Position numbers and translations under genes: made by a program. The notes under the pieces were generated by a model. The model did no database searches. It was not told the DNA's origin and worked only from the letters and a program-made list of their open reading frames with translations. From the IMG/VR virus record IMGVR_UViG_3300050343_000177, positions 16,432 through 80,431 of that record: a DNA stretch of 64,000 nucleotides, one strand, 5' to 3'. Below are positions 43,444-50,929 of this stretch, one piece after another. The stretch's first letter is position 1. Each line of letters opens with the position of its first letter. Source of the stretch: a virus.

Positions 43444-44532
43444 ATGTCTTCAACTATTCTCACGCCCAGGTCTAATCCCCTTAAGGATACCTGGGATTCT
43501 TATCTCAACTGGGTCACAAGCACTAACAATCGTCTTTATGTCGGACTCTTCGGCACATTGATGATCCCTTGCTTGCTTGCGGCCACTACTTGCTTCATCA
43601 TTGCTTTCATCGCTGCTCCACCTGTGGACATCGATGGTATTCGCGAAGGTGTCTCTGGCTCTCTTCTGTGGGGTAACAACATCATCTCTGGTGCTGTTGT
43701 CCCTAGCAGCAATGCAATCGGTCTTCATATGTATCCGATTTGGGAGGCAGCATCTCTCGATGAATGGCTCTACAACGGTGGTTGCTATCAGCTAATTATT
43801 TTCCACTTCCTTATTGGAGTCTGGTGTTACGCCGGACGTGAGTGGGAACTTTCCTATCGCTTAGGTATGCGTCCTTGGATCTTTGTAGCTTTTACTGCAC
43901 CTTGTGCCGCTGCTACTGCTGTATTCCTTATCTATCCTATCGGTCAAGGTTCATTCTCCGATGGCATGCCTCTTGGTATCTCCGGCACTTTTAACTATAT
44001 GTTGGTTTTCCAAGCAGAGCACAACATCTTGATGAACCCTCTACATATGCTCGGCGTAGCTGGAGTATTTGGAGGCGCACTGTTCTCTGCAATGCATGGA
44101 TCACTTGTTACCTCTTCACTTGTTCGTGAAACGACTGAATTCGAATCACAAAACAATGGCTACAAGTTCGGTCAAGAACAAGAGTCGTATAATATCGTTG
44201 CAGCGCATGGTTACTTCGGTCGCCTAATCTTCCAATACGCAAGCTTCAATAACTCTCGTTCACTTCACTTCTTCTTGGCAGCATTCCCTGTTGTTGGTAT
44301 CTGGTGTGCAGCACTGGGCGTTAGCACAATGGCGGCAAACTTGAATGGACTGAACTTCAATCAGTCAATTCTTGACACTCAAGATCATGTTATCCCTACT
44401 TGGGCTGACATTCTGAATCGTGCCAATCTTGGCTTTGAAGTGATCCATGAAAGGAACGCCCACAACTTCCCGCTCGATCTTGCGTCAACTAGCGCCACAC
44501 CTGTGGCCTTGATTGCACCATCTATTGGTTAA
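43444..44532 (+). CDS. psbA: photosystem II D1 protein
   Basis: A 362-residue, complete D1. Ligands and functional residues are in place: the His at 'AEHNILMNP' (H190), His in 'AMHGSL' (H215), 'SRSLHFF' (H272), and the '[13 protein letters not shown]' end with the manganese ligands and the processing site. The residue equal to position 130 is Glu ('[11 protein letters not shown]'), the high-light D1:2 type. Phage D1 replaces the damaged host D1 and keeps photosynthesis going during infection. Numbering is +3 relative to the usual form because of the N terminus. A hairpin terminator follows. Confidence 0.98.
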   Translation: MSSTILTPRSNPLKDTWDSYLNWVTSTNNRLYVGLFGTLMIPCLLAATTCFIIAFIAAPPVDIDGIREGVSGSLLWGNNIISGAVVPSSNAIGLHMYPIWEAASLDEWLYNGGCYQLIIFHFLIGVWCYAGREWELSYRLGMRPWIFVAFTAPCAAATAVFLIYPIGQGSFSDGMPLGISGTFNYMLVFQAEHNILMNPLHMLGVAGVFGGALFSAMHGSLVTSSLVRETTEFESQNNGYKFGQEQESYNIVAAHGYFGRLIFQYASFNNSRSLHFFLAAFPVVGIWCAALGVSTMAANLNGLNFNQSILDTQDHVIPTWADILNRANLGFEVIHERNAHNFPLDLASTSATPVALIAPSIG

Positions 44533-44539
44533 TTCAACT

Positions 44540-44565
44540 AGGCTCTATTACATAGGGCCTTTTTT
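44540..44565 (+). terminator. terminator after psbA
   Basis: AGGCTCTAT/ATAGGGCCT stem (one G-U pair), loop TAC, then TTTTT. Begins 7 nt after the psbA stop. Confidence 0.85.
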
Positions 44566-44571
44566 AATGCA

Positions 44572-44718
44572 ATGAACCTAAACAAAGAACAACTGAATGA
44601 TGTGAGACATGCAGTGGCTTACTATATGTACCACCACGTATCTATTCAGAACCCACGGTATAACGATTATGAAGTTATACTACAATTGTTAAGTGATACT
44701 AAAGAGGAGGCTAAGTGA
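44572..44718 (+). CDS. small hypothetical protein
   Basis: 48 residues, 'NDVRHAVAYYMYHHVSIQN' then acidic. The 3' end overlaps the LAGLIDADG gene by 4 nt, and its last codons carry GAGGAGG, the ribosome-binding site of that gene. No family recognised. Confidence 0.6.
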   Translation: MNLNKEQLNDVRHAVAYYMYHHVSIQNPRYNDYEVILQLLSDTKEEAK

Positions 44719-45026
44719 ATGATATCGCTTGGGTAGCTGGAGTTTTTGAAGGAGAAGGTTCTATAAACCTTGTCCCAAATAGACCCAGCAGTGCAGCCCT
44801 TCAAGTTGCAATGACTGATTACGATATTATTCTCCGCATTCAACAAGTGCTAGGAGGTAATGTATATCAACGTAAACAGTACAAAGCACATCACAAGCCT
44901 TGCTGGCTTTGGCAAGTGACTTCTAAAGAACAATGCTACGACGTGCTAACTAAACTATTACCTTGGTTTGGCGAGCGTCGTTCATACAAAGCTCTCAATA
45001 CTCTTGATCATCTAGATAAAATTTAA
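44715..45026 (+). CDS. LAGLIDADG homing endonuclease
   Basis: 103 residues from a GTG with GAGGAGG upstream. 'IAWVAGVFEGEGSINLV' is the LAGLIDADG helix with the catalytic acidic residue, followed by a single-motif domain with Lys/Trp-rich strands. Single-motif enzymes act as dimers. Its neighbours are psbA and hli, both common targets of homing endonucleases. Confidence 0.8.
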   Translation: MNDIAWVAGVFEGEGSINLVPNRPSSAALQVAMTDYDIILRIQQVLGGNVYQRKQYKAHHKPCWLWQVTSKEQCYDVLTKLLPWFGERRSYKALNTLDHLDKI

Positions 45027-45027
45027 A

Positions 45028-45219
45028 ATGACTGTAACAAGTAACGAACGCGGCCAACAGAATCTCTGGGCCAAAGAACCACAAATGCAAATCATGGAGG
45101 TCCAAGTGACACACAACGAAATCGCAGAAAAGCTCAACGGTCGTCTAGCAATGCTTGGCGTTATTGCAGCCATTGGGGCCTATGCACTAACAGGCGATAT
45201 TATCCCTGGTATCTTTTAA
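45028..45219 (+). CDS. hli: high-light-inducible protein
   Basis: 63 residues. After a variable N terminus the single transmembrane helix reads 'AEKLNGRLAMLGVIAAIGAY' then 'TGDIIPGIF', the chlorophyll-binding Glu/Asn/Arg pattern of Hli/HLIP proteins. It protects the photosystems from excess light. A hairpin GGCGC/GCGCC follows at 45226-45240. Confidence 0.97.
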   Translation: MTVTSNERGQQNLWAKEPQMQIMEVQVTHNEIAEKLNGRLAMLGVIAAIGAYALTGDIIPGIF

Positions 45220-45225
45220 CTAATG

Positions 45226-45240
45226 GGCGCAACTAGCGCC
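45226..45240 (+). terminator. hairpin after hli
   Basis: GGCGC/GCGCC with loop AACTA, 6 nt after the hli stop, followed by TATTATTGTT. Confidence 0.6.
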
Positions 45241-45276
45241 TATTATTGTTAGAATAAGTGGGTTGGAATTAATACT

Positions 45277-45594
45277 ATGACCCACGATATTGCGTGGGCC
45301 ACTGGTGTTTTTGAAGGTGAAGGTTATATTGTTCTTCACCCTAAATGTGTTTCAGTTCGTATTGGAATGACCCAATCAGATTTGGATATTCTTGAACGTA
45401 TGCAACAACTCTTCGGAGGCACCATTGGTCCCAAAAGCTACAAAGCTAAACCAGCTCACTGGAAACCTACTTGGCAGTGGCGACTTGGTCGTTCTGCAGA
45501 AGTTCGTTCTGTTTTAGAACTGATGCTTCCGCTTCTTAGTGAGCGACGCGCTTGTAAAGCACAAGACGCACTTGACAAACTTGATGGAGTTTAA
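45277..45594 (+). CDS. LAGLIDADG homing endonuclease (second)
   Basis: 105 residues. 'IAWATGVFEGEGYIVL' matches the same motif as the gene at 44715, and the two proteins are related along their length (Lys/Trp-rich strands, 'RR-x-K-A-x-x-x-L-D'). A tandem duplicate with hli between the two copies. Confidence 0.8.
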   Translation: MTHDIAWATGVFEGEGYIVLHPKCVSVRIGMTQSDLDILERMQQLFGGTIGPKSYKAKPAHWKPTWQWRLGRSAEVRSVLELMLPLLSERRACKAQDALDKLDGV

Positions 45595-45596
45595 CT

Positions 45597-45665
45597 ATGT
45601 ATTTTAATTTTCCAGGCGGGTTCTACGGAGGACCTTGCCTGATGTTTAACATTTACTCCTGGTAA
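45597..45665 (+). CDS. 22-residue Gly/Phe-rich peptide (uncertain)
   Basis: 'YFNFPGGFYGGPCLMFNIYS' from an ATG directly after the second LAGLIDADG gene. Too short to be sure. The hairpin at 45679-45694 follows. Confidence 0.25.
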   Translation: MYFNFPGGFYGGPCLMFNIYSW

Positions 45666-45678
45666 ATACTGACCCAAT

Positions 45679-45694
45679 GCCCCCGACTGGGGGC
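45679..45694 (+). terminator. hairpin of the unit type without box
   Basis: GCCCCC/GGGGGC with loop GACT, but neither a T-run nor the GTGTTCTTTA box follows. Confidence 0.5.
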
Positions 45695-45706
45695 TATGAT
45701 TAAAAA

Positions 45707-45919
45707 GTGACCAACGAATGGTCTGTCGTTTATATCTCAAATCACATGGAAATGTCACGCGAGCAGCTTCAAGAGCTGACTGAAATAATTGAAGACACGA
45801 TTCAATACAGTTGCGATCAATGGCAAATCTCAGGCGAGAAAGCCTGGACTGTCCTTCACTATCTCTCAATTGCAAAGCTTGCTGAGCTTGAAGGCTTAGT
45901 CACTTCAGATGTTGCCTGA
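45707..45919 (+). CDS. small acidic helical protein
   Basis: 70 residues, 'EMSREQLQELTEIIEDTIQ' then 'GEKAWTVLHYLSIAKLAELE'. The stop TGA shares one base with the ATG of the next gene. No family recognised. Confidence 0.6.
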   Translation: MTNEWSVVYISNHMEMSREQLQELTEIIEDTIQYSCDQWQISGEKAWTVLHYLSIAKLAELEGLVTSDVA

Positions 45920-46080
45920 TGGCAGCGTCTGTAAGCAACGTCTATGACGTCCTTGAATGCGTCAAAAATAAAGTAGAAGAGCTATGCGTAGCAGAAGAGG
46001 TTTCTCCTCTGCTTGTATGGCTATTGCTACGGCAGCAAGCTGACTATCAGCTGTTACTTCTACAAGATTCAAACAAATAA
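45919..46080 (+). CDS. small helical protein
   Basis: 53 residues, 'VYDVLECVKNKVEELCVAEE' then Leu-rich 'LLVWLLLRQQADYQLLLL'. Coupled to the previous gene by TGATG. No family recognised. Confidence 0.6.
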   Translation: MAASVSNVYDVLECVKNKVEELCVAEEVSPLLVWLLLRQQADYQLLLLQDSNK

Positions 46081-46087
46081 CTTCTAT

Positions 46088-46157
46088 GCCCCCTACCGGG
46101 GGCTGTAGTTCGTAATGCCCATTCGTGGGTATCTGTTCCTTTATATTTTTTCTACAG
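46088..46157 (+). promoter_or_regulatory. hairpin-box unit 21, double-hairpin variant
   Basis: Stem GCCCCC/GGGGGC with loop TACC, 11 nt, a second stem CCC/GGG, then CTGTTCCTTTA (46133-46143), 14 nt, ATG at 46158. The last copy, about 6.5 kb after unit 20. Confidence 0.6.
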
Positions 46158-46805
46158 ATGACTGTTCTTAGCACCGCAACAATCGATCCAGCAGCAGCAC
46201 TTGTCGCAGAATTTGCTGGCGGTAGTGACTCTAGTGTTGACATGATGGTTGGCATTGGCGTCCTCAAGGATTCCGATGCAGTGTTCTTTCAATACCTAGG
46301 TGACACCAATGAGCCTGCTGCACTGATGTTGCAGTCTGGTAAGCCTCTCACTCGTATGGGTAACGTCACACTCACTGGTATCAGTGTTGCTGATGACATC
46401 GGTGAGTTCAATGCCACCAAGCTCAATGTGTTCCTTGAGTCTTCTAAGGGCACAACCGTGCTTGTCACCAGTGGTCTGACAACCATCTGGTCTCAGTGCA
46501 TCATCAATGGCTTGATGGCCATGTTCAACGGCGGTGATCTCACCTGCCCATTCAACCTCGACACTTGGAAAGGTAACTCCAAGATGAAGCCTTGCTTCGG
46601 TAGCATCCGCGTTGGTCAAGCCAAGATGTCAGACAATGACTTGTATGAGCAACTGCGTGACGCACGTACTGATGGCAACAAGCAGCTTGTCGAGACAATC
46701 ATGCGTGACTCTGTGCAGATCCTTTCTCACGCTTTGACTGGTGGTCCAGTCGAAGAAGCTGTTGTTACTACTGAGCCGACTGTGACGGTAGCTGCCGACT
46801 TTTGA
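46158..46805 (+). CDS. hypothetical protein
   Basis: 215 residues from the ATG at 46158. Beta-rich and globular with 'VTLTGISVADDIGEFNATKL' and 'TTVLVTSGLTTIWSQCIING', then an Asp/Glu-rich tail. The length and single intact frame make it a solid gene with a hairpin-box leader. No family recognised. Confidence 0.75.
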   Translation: MTVLSTATIDPAAALVAEFAGGSDSSVDMMVGIGVLKDSDAVFFQYLGDTNEPAALMLQSGKPLTRMGNVTLTGISVADDIGEFNATKLNVFLESSKGTTVLVTSGLTTIWSQCIINGLMAMFNGGDLTCPFNLDTWKGNSKMKPCFGSIRVGQAKMSDNDLYEQLRDARTDGNKQLVETIMRDSVQILSHALTGGPVEEAVVTTEPTVTVAADF

Positions 46806-46842
46806 GTTTCCTCAGTTCCGTAAGGATATAGGTCAGTTATCT

Positions 46843-46986
46843 ATGGCACGGCGTTCATTACGCGCTGTGCTTTTACACATAGATATTGACCCTGGGCAAA
46901 CCAATGTTGATACATTGCTCGCATTACTCGATCATTTTTACGAATACCCAGACGATTACAAAGAGATAATTCATGACTCAATCTGA
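46843..46986 (+). CDS. small hypothetical protein
   Basis: 47 residues, 'ARRSLRAVLLHIDIDPGQTN' then acidic. The end overlaps the next start by 14 nt. No family recognised. Confidence 0.55.
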   Translation: MARRSLRAVLLHIDIDPGQTNVDTLLALLDHFYEYPDDYKEIIHDSI

Positions 46987-47245
46987 ATACATAAGTGTCT
47001 TCAAAGAAGACTTAGTCGATGCAGTAAAGCTTTGCCATGCAGGGCTAGCACAAGACTCACCAAAGATGCCTAAAGAGTATCTCAACGAACTGTTGAATCT
47101 TTTGTTTGGCTATATGCCTGTCTCTAGCAGAGCTGAGATTGCTACGTATTTAGCTGAGAAGTCTTACTTACCACCACTCAAACTGATTGATCCTAATGAA
47201 ATGAAAGCAACGGTTGCTGCTTCTGACCTGCTTAAAGGCTTATGA
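46973..47245 (+). CDS. hypothetical helical protein
   Basis: 90 residues, acidic helices with 'ELLNLLFGYMPVSSRAEIA'. First of a run of overlapping early genes (each stop overlaps the next start by 4 nt or so). No family recognised. Confidence 0.65.
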   Translation: MTQSEYISVFKEDLVDAVKLCHAGLAQDSPKMPKEYLNELLNLLFGYMPVSSRAEIATYLAEKSYLPPLKLIDPNEMKATVAASDLLKGL

Positions 47246-47391
47246 AGTATCGCATCCGTTACACCGATAAAACTGACTACACACAAGAGATCATTGTTGA
47301 TGCTCCCAATGTTCGGGAAGCAATCGATGATGCTCTTGAGCAGTTACCAGACAACATCGTAATTCTTTCTGCACTGCAAGCAAACTTATGA
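47242..47391 (+). CDS. small beta-alpha hypothetical protein
   Basis: 49 residues, 'KYRIRYTDKTDYTQEIIVDA' then a helix 'VREAIDDALEQLPDNIVIL', a compact beta-beta-alpha-beta pattern. ATGA overlap at both ends. No family recognised. Confidence 0.65.
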   Translation: MKYRIRYTDKTDYTQEIIVDAPNVREAIDDALEQLPDNIVILSALQANL

Positions 47392-47648
47392 CAGTAACCT
47401 ACAAGCCTCAAGCGATCACTCACCTGATCTATGAGATAGAAAAACTAGGTATCGAGACAAGAGTACAAAGCACTTACTTCGGATATGAAGTCTGTGTTCA
47501 TATCTATGGCAATAACGAGCGTGCCGCAATCATGTCTGTCAATCAGTTCATCAACTGGGCACCTAACTACATCGCTGACTATGGCAACAAGCCTGAGTCA
47601 GAAGATCTAGATGACTGGATGGACTACACCAATGATGAGGTTATTTGA
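47388..47648 (+). CDS. hypothetical protein
   Basis: 86 residues, alternating beta and helix, acidic C terminus. ATGA overlap with both neighbours. No family recognised. Confidence 0.65.
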   Translation: MTVTYKPQAITHLIYEIEKLGIETRVQSTYFGYEVCVHIYGNNERAAIMSVNQFINWAPNYIADYGNKPESEDLDDWMDYTNDEVI

Positions 47649-47851
47649 TGACAGTAGTAATTAATCACCACCTCGTGCTTACAAAACGAGAGTGGACAGC
47701 AGTAATCAATGCACTCGATTTCATGGACGTACACCTGCACGGCAAGACAGACGAACTTCAAACTTTGCTCGAATTAGAAGATGATTTGAAGGAAGTATTT
47801 CCTTCTGGTTTCCTATGTGAGACATCAAAAAAAATTGCTACTTCTAAATGA
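47648..47851 (+). CDS. hypothetical protein
   Basis: 67 residues from the ATG at 47648, 'VLTKREWTAVINALDFMDVH' then Leu/Glu/Asp-rich. Overlaps both neighbours. No family recognised. Confidence 0.65.
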   Translation: MTVVINHHLVLTKREWTAVINALDFMDVHLHGKTDELQTLLELEDDLKEVFPSGFLCETSKKIATSK

Positions 47852-48066
47852 CACTATCTGCTGTAGAGCAAACAAAGTTTCGTGCCTACATAGCTAACCG
47901 CTTGTTACGCGAAATAGAAATTCTAATTCCTGAATACATTCACACTAATGCTTATTTGATTCATGACATTGAAGACAAAGGCTACGAGGAAGTAGAAGAA
48001 GCGTATGTCCAAGACGCTTTCAACATTGCATTTAACTGGACACCTGACCCTTACGGTAAATCATGA
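47848..48066 (+). CDS. hypothetical helical protein
   Basis: 72 residues, helical N terminus, then 'DIEDKGYEEVEEAYVQDAF'. Part of the overlapping early operon. No family recognised. Confidence 0.65.
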   Translation: MTLSAVEQTKFRAYIANRLLREIEILIPEYIHTNAYLIHDIEDKGYEEVEEAYVQDAFNIAFNWTPDPYGKS

Positions 48067-48233
48067 CAACTTATGTGATTGAGCAGCACATCGGTTACAT
48101 CACCGATTCAAAAGGCTCAACCAAATGGTGGAAGCCTATGGAAACATTTGAAGATCAATATCTTGCTGAAAAAGAATTAGATCTTCTCAGTCAAATTCCC
48201 TACTGCACGTATCGATTAATCACTACTGACTAA
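48063..48233 (+). CDS. small hypothetical protein
   Basis: 56 residues, 'VIEQHIGYITDSKGSTKWWK'. Stop TAA shares a base with the next ATG. No family recognised. Confidence 0.65.
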   Translation: MTTYVIEQHIGYITDSKGSTKWWKPMETFEDQYLAEKELDLLSQIPYCTYRLITTD

Positions 48234-48391
48234 TGACTGATGCTGAAACAGTAATCATCGTTGAAACACAACTAAATAACCTCGCTTCCATTCTCGATGG
48301 AGAATGGAGGCGTGTGTCAGTGTTGCATTCAAACGGTGAATCTGAAGACCAAATCATTATCACCTTCAACAAAACTAGATCAAACAAATGA
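48233..48391 (+). CDS. small hypothetical protein
   Basis: 52 residues, helix then strands, 'NLASILDGEWRRVSVLHSNG'. Overlaps both neighbours (ATGA). No family recognised. Confidence 0.65.
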   Translation: MTDAETVIIVETQLNNLASILDGEWRRVSVLHSNGESEDQIIITFNKTRSNK

Positions 48392-48696
48392 ATCCATACA
48401 TCACTGAGATGGAAGCTATCCCTGTGTCTGAACCACACATGGTAGCTGTGTTTAACCCAGCAACACTTGAAGAAGATGAGCACCTCGGCTACGAAGCTGA
48501 GATGCAATACAAGCGTAAGGATCCTGCGATTAAAACTATCTTGTGTTCAAGACTTGACACTGTAAATGTAGGCGAACCTGTGATGCTAGTGTATCATCAT
48601 GGTATGCGTTCCTACAAACATAATAGGCACGTTATTGTTTCAAACCCCAGTAATTGTATTGGAGGTTTTTACTATACAAATGGCACAGAAGCATGA
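48388..48696 (+). CDS. hypothetical protein
   Basis: 102 residues, beta-rich, 'PHMVAVFNPATLEEDEHLGY' and 'PVMLVYHHGMRSYKHNRHVI'. Overlaps neighbours by 4 nt. No family recognised. Confidence 0.65.
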   Translation: MNPYITEMEAIPVSEPHMVAVFNPATLEEDEHLGYEAEMQYKRKDPAIKTILCSRLDTVNVGEPVMLVYHHGMRSYKHNRHVIVSNPSNCIGGFYYTNGTEA

Positions 48697-48851
48697 ACTT
48701 ACACCAGATGCTAATGGCACGTGAGCAGCTAATGCATGACATTGCTTGTATTATTGAATCTCACTTTGGTGAAGTCGAATACAAAGATGAAGTTATTAAG
48801 CAGTTATGCGATGCCGTTTGTGAAAACTTTTCTATTCCAGACGAATCATGA
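48693..48851 (+). CDS. small helical hypothetical protein
   Basis: 52 residues from the ATG at 48693; amphipathic, 'QLMHDIACIIESHFGEVEYK'. ATGA overlap on both sides. No family recognised. Confidence 0.6.
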   Translation: MNLHQMLMAREQLMHDIACIIESHFGEVEYKDEVIKQLCDAVCENFSIPDES

Positions 48852-49198
48852 TGAAATCCTACGAGCTCTATGTATTCACACAACCCAATTGCCCACCATG
48901 TGAGCGACTAAAAGCTCACGTCAGTTGCCTTACTGAAGCTCAGAGAGCCACGTTGCATTACGTCCCTCTACGTGCACCTAACGGTAACTACACAGCCCTT
49001 GCAGAGGAACTTGAGGTTACTAAAACACCAACCTTGGTTGTGGCCTACGAGGGACTTTCTTGCCGTCTCGATGAAGACGGAGACGAAGACTGTGACTATA
49101 CGGAAGAAGCAGTCGAGAGATTCATTGGCGCGAATGCAATCATTGAAAATCTTGACTCAACCATCGACGCTTACACCTACGCAAATCCTCCTGAATGA
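48848..49198 (+). CDS. glutaredoxin/thioredoxin-like protein
   Basis: 116 residues. 'YVFTQPNCPPCERLKAHV' gives the C-P-P-C redox site near residues 15-18, and 'VTKTPTLVV' the cis-Pro loop. The C-terminal half is acidic. A thiol donor for the ribonucleotide reductase encoded downstream is a likely role (inference from the operon). Confidence 0.85.
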   Translation: MMKSYELYVFTQPNCPPCERLKAHVSCLTEAQRATLHYVPLRAPNGNYTALAEELEVTKTPTLVVAYEGLSCRLDEDGDEDCDYTEEAVERFIGANAIIENLDSTIDAYTYANPPE

Positions 49199-49383
49199 CA
49201 GACGAACAAGTTCAAGAACTTAAGTGTGCACTTACTGATGCTTTTTTAAAAGATCTATCTGAAGAAGACATCTTTGGAATTGCTCAACGACTCCTAGATG
49301 ACGGATGGGCTGAATACTCCCAGTCTGAATTAATAGAAGAAGCTGAATATTTAAATGTACCTCTACCGATTTCTCCTAAATGA
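49195..49383 (+). CDS. small acidic hypothetical protein
   Basis: 62 residues, helical and strongly acidic. ATGA overlap with both neighbours. No family recognised. Confidence 0.6.
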   Translation: MTDEQVQELKCALTDAFLKDLSEEDIFGIAQRLLDDGWAEYSQSELIEEAEYLNVPLPISPK

Positions 49384-49517
49384 CACCTGAAGAACGCAAG
49401 TTATACCAAGAATACCTGGCTGACTTTGACCCCACACCGCAACACGGCGGTGATGACTATGACTATCCACTATCTGAAGACAGCTGGCTTGAAGAATATG
49501 TTGAAGAAAAAATTTAA
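49380..49517 (+). CDS. small acidic hypothetical protein
   Basis: 45 residues, 'ADFDPTPQHGGDDYDYPLSE'. Overlaps the next gene by 20 nt in another frame. No family recognised. Confidence 0.55.
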   Translation: MTPEERKLYQEYLADFDPTPQHGGDDYDYPLSEDSWLEEYVEEKI

Positions 49518-49659
49518 AGTTGAACTAACTATTGATTGTAGACCCAGTCTTATTGAACATCTGTTAGAAGAGTTTATAGCGACTGCGGATTTTGAGAACG
49601 CAAACGTGAATTCATATACATACTACGGACTAACTAATGAGCAAGAAGAAGCAGGCTAA
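49498..49659 (+). CDS. small hypothetical protein
   Basis: 53 residues from the ATG at 49498, basic start M-L-K-K-K-F-K-V-E-L then acidic. The longer frame upstream is less likely because it would overlap the whole 49380 gene. No family recognised. Confidence 0.55.
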   Translation: MLKKKFKVELTIDCRPSLIEHLLEEFIATADFENANVNSYTYYGLTNEQEEAG

Positions 49660-49697
49660 ATCCCTCACTATCACTACCTTTTAGGTAGAATAGATGT

Positions 49698-50234
49698 ATG
49701 AATATCTACTATACATACGCCTATTTACGAGAAGATAAGACGCCTTATTACATCGGCAAAGGTAAAGGTCCAAGAGCATTTAGAACTTCTAATCGCCACT
49801 GTCCTTGCCCCGCAGATAAATCACGAGTTCTTTTTCTTAAGACAGGATTATCTGAAGCCGACGCTTTCAAGCACGAGGTTTATATGATTGCTGTGCTCGG
49901 TCGTAAAGACTTAGGCACGGGGATACTACGAAATCTTACTGACGGCGGGGAAGGCACATCTGGTAACAAACGGAGCGAAGAGTTCCGTGCTCGTATGTCT
50001 GAAGTTCATTCAGGTAAAACTATATCTGAAGAACAAAAGCATCAGATAAGTAAGACACTTACAGGTCGCACAATTCCTCCAGAAGCTAGACGCAATATGA
50101 GCCTATGTAAGTTAGGCAAAAAGAAATCTCTTGAAACTCGCAAGAGAATGTCTAAACCAAAATCAGCCGAAACTCGCAAGCGAATAAGTATCGCACAAAA
50201 AAATCGACACAGGAATAATAATGAGCAAACGTAA
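49698..50234 (+). CDS. GIY-YIG homing endonuclease with NUMOD3 repeats
   Basis: 178 residues. The N terminus 'YYTYAYLREDKTPYYIGKGK' is the GIY-YIG core, with Arg and the downstream 'HEVYMI' Glu. From residue about 95, four NUMOD3-type DNA-binding units follow ('SGKTISEEQKHQISKTLTGR' and similar). A typical free-standing homing endonuclease; its end overlaps the IF-1 gene by 14 nt. Confidence 0.92.
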   Translation: MNIYYTYAYLREDKTPYYIGKGKGPRAFRTSNRHCPCPADKSRVLFLKTGLSEADAFKHEVYMIAVLGRKDLGTGILRNLTDGGEGTSGNKRSEEFRARMSEVHSGKTISEEQKHQISKTLTGRTIPPEARRNMSLCKLGKKKSLETRKRMSKPKSAETRKRISIAQKNRHRNNNEQT

Positions 50235-50451
50235 GCAAGGGGTCATCGAGACCAAAGGCACTATCTATAAAGAGAGTGGTAATGGATACTTCAATGTATC
50301 TCTGGATGAACCAGCTGGTCACACTGCACTTTGTCGTGCGTCAGGACGTTTAATCACACGTAAGATTCAACTTCTTGTCGGCGACAAAGTTACAGTTGAA
50401 CTCAGTGAATATGACCTTGGAAGGGGTCGTATAACCCTGCGTGAAAAGTAG
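50221..50451 (+). CDS. infA: translation initiation factor IF-1 homologue
   Basis: 76 residues, the usual IF-1 size (about 72). 'GTIYKESGNGYFNVSLDEP' then a Ser-Gly-Arg-x-x-T-x-K-I-Q region, 'LLVGDKVTVELSEYDLGRGR' and a final I-T-L-R-E-K match the S1-like OB fold of bacterial IF-1, including the G-D-x-V-x-V-E-L-S core. IF-1 binds the ribosomal A site during initiation. A phage copy is rare. It could favour phage mRNAs, for instance the many leaders here without a Shine-Dalgarno sequence. Confidence 0.85.
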   Translation: MSKRKQGVIETKGTIYKESGNGYFNVSLDEPAGHTALCRASGRLITRKIQLLVGDKVTVELSEYDLGRGRITLREK

Positions 50452-50491
50452 AACGTTCAATGGTTACACTAAAGAAACCCGAAAAATATAA

Positions 50492-50929
50492 ATGACATTA
50501 CTAGAACAAGCTATCGCCTTTCGCGAAGCATTCAATCAAGAGATGATTGACGGAATGACAAGGTATGGCTTTGTCAAAGAACGTCTGTTCAATATGCAAG
50601 CTGGTCTTATTGAAGAAGAAGCTAATGAGTTTCTCCAAGCTGCACGTGACTTAGAGGGAGCACCAAACACTCCTGCTAATCACATCGAAGTACTCAAAGA
50701 ACTAAGTGACGTAGTCTTTGTCTGTTATCAGTTCGCTGCTGCCTACGGGTTAGATCTAGACACAGCTATGCAACGTGTTTATGAATCTAATATGAGTAAG
50801 CTAGATGATGACGGCAACCCAATCTACCGTGATGACGGTAAGGTTCTTAAAGGACCTAACTATAAGAAACCAGATTTGTATGACCTGGTGCCACTTAGCA
50901 ATCTTCAATATGATACTTCAAGCAAATGA
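50492..50929 (+). CDS. MazG-like NTP pyrophosphohydrolase
   Basis: 145 residues. 'LIEEEANEFLQAARDL' and 'LKELSDVVFVCYQFAAAYG' carry the E-x-x-E and E-x-x-D metal sites of the all-alpha NTP-PPase family, and the end 'DDGKVLKGPNYKKPDL' is typical of phage forms. Common in cyanophages; may act on (p)ppGpp or aberrant nucleotides. Overlaps NrdA by 4 nt. Confidence 0.88.
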   Translation: MTLLEQAIAFREAFNQEMIDGMTRYGFVKERLFNMQAGLIEEEANEFLQAARDLEGAPNTPANHIEVLKELSDVVFVCYQFAAAYGLDLDTAMQRVYESNMSKLDDDGNPIYRDDGKVLKGPNYKKPDLYDLVPLSNLQYDTSSK

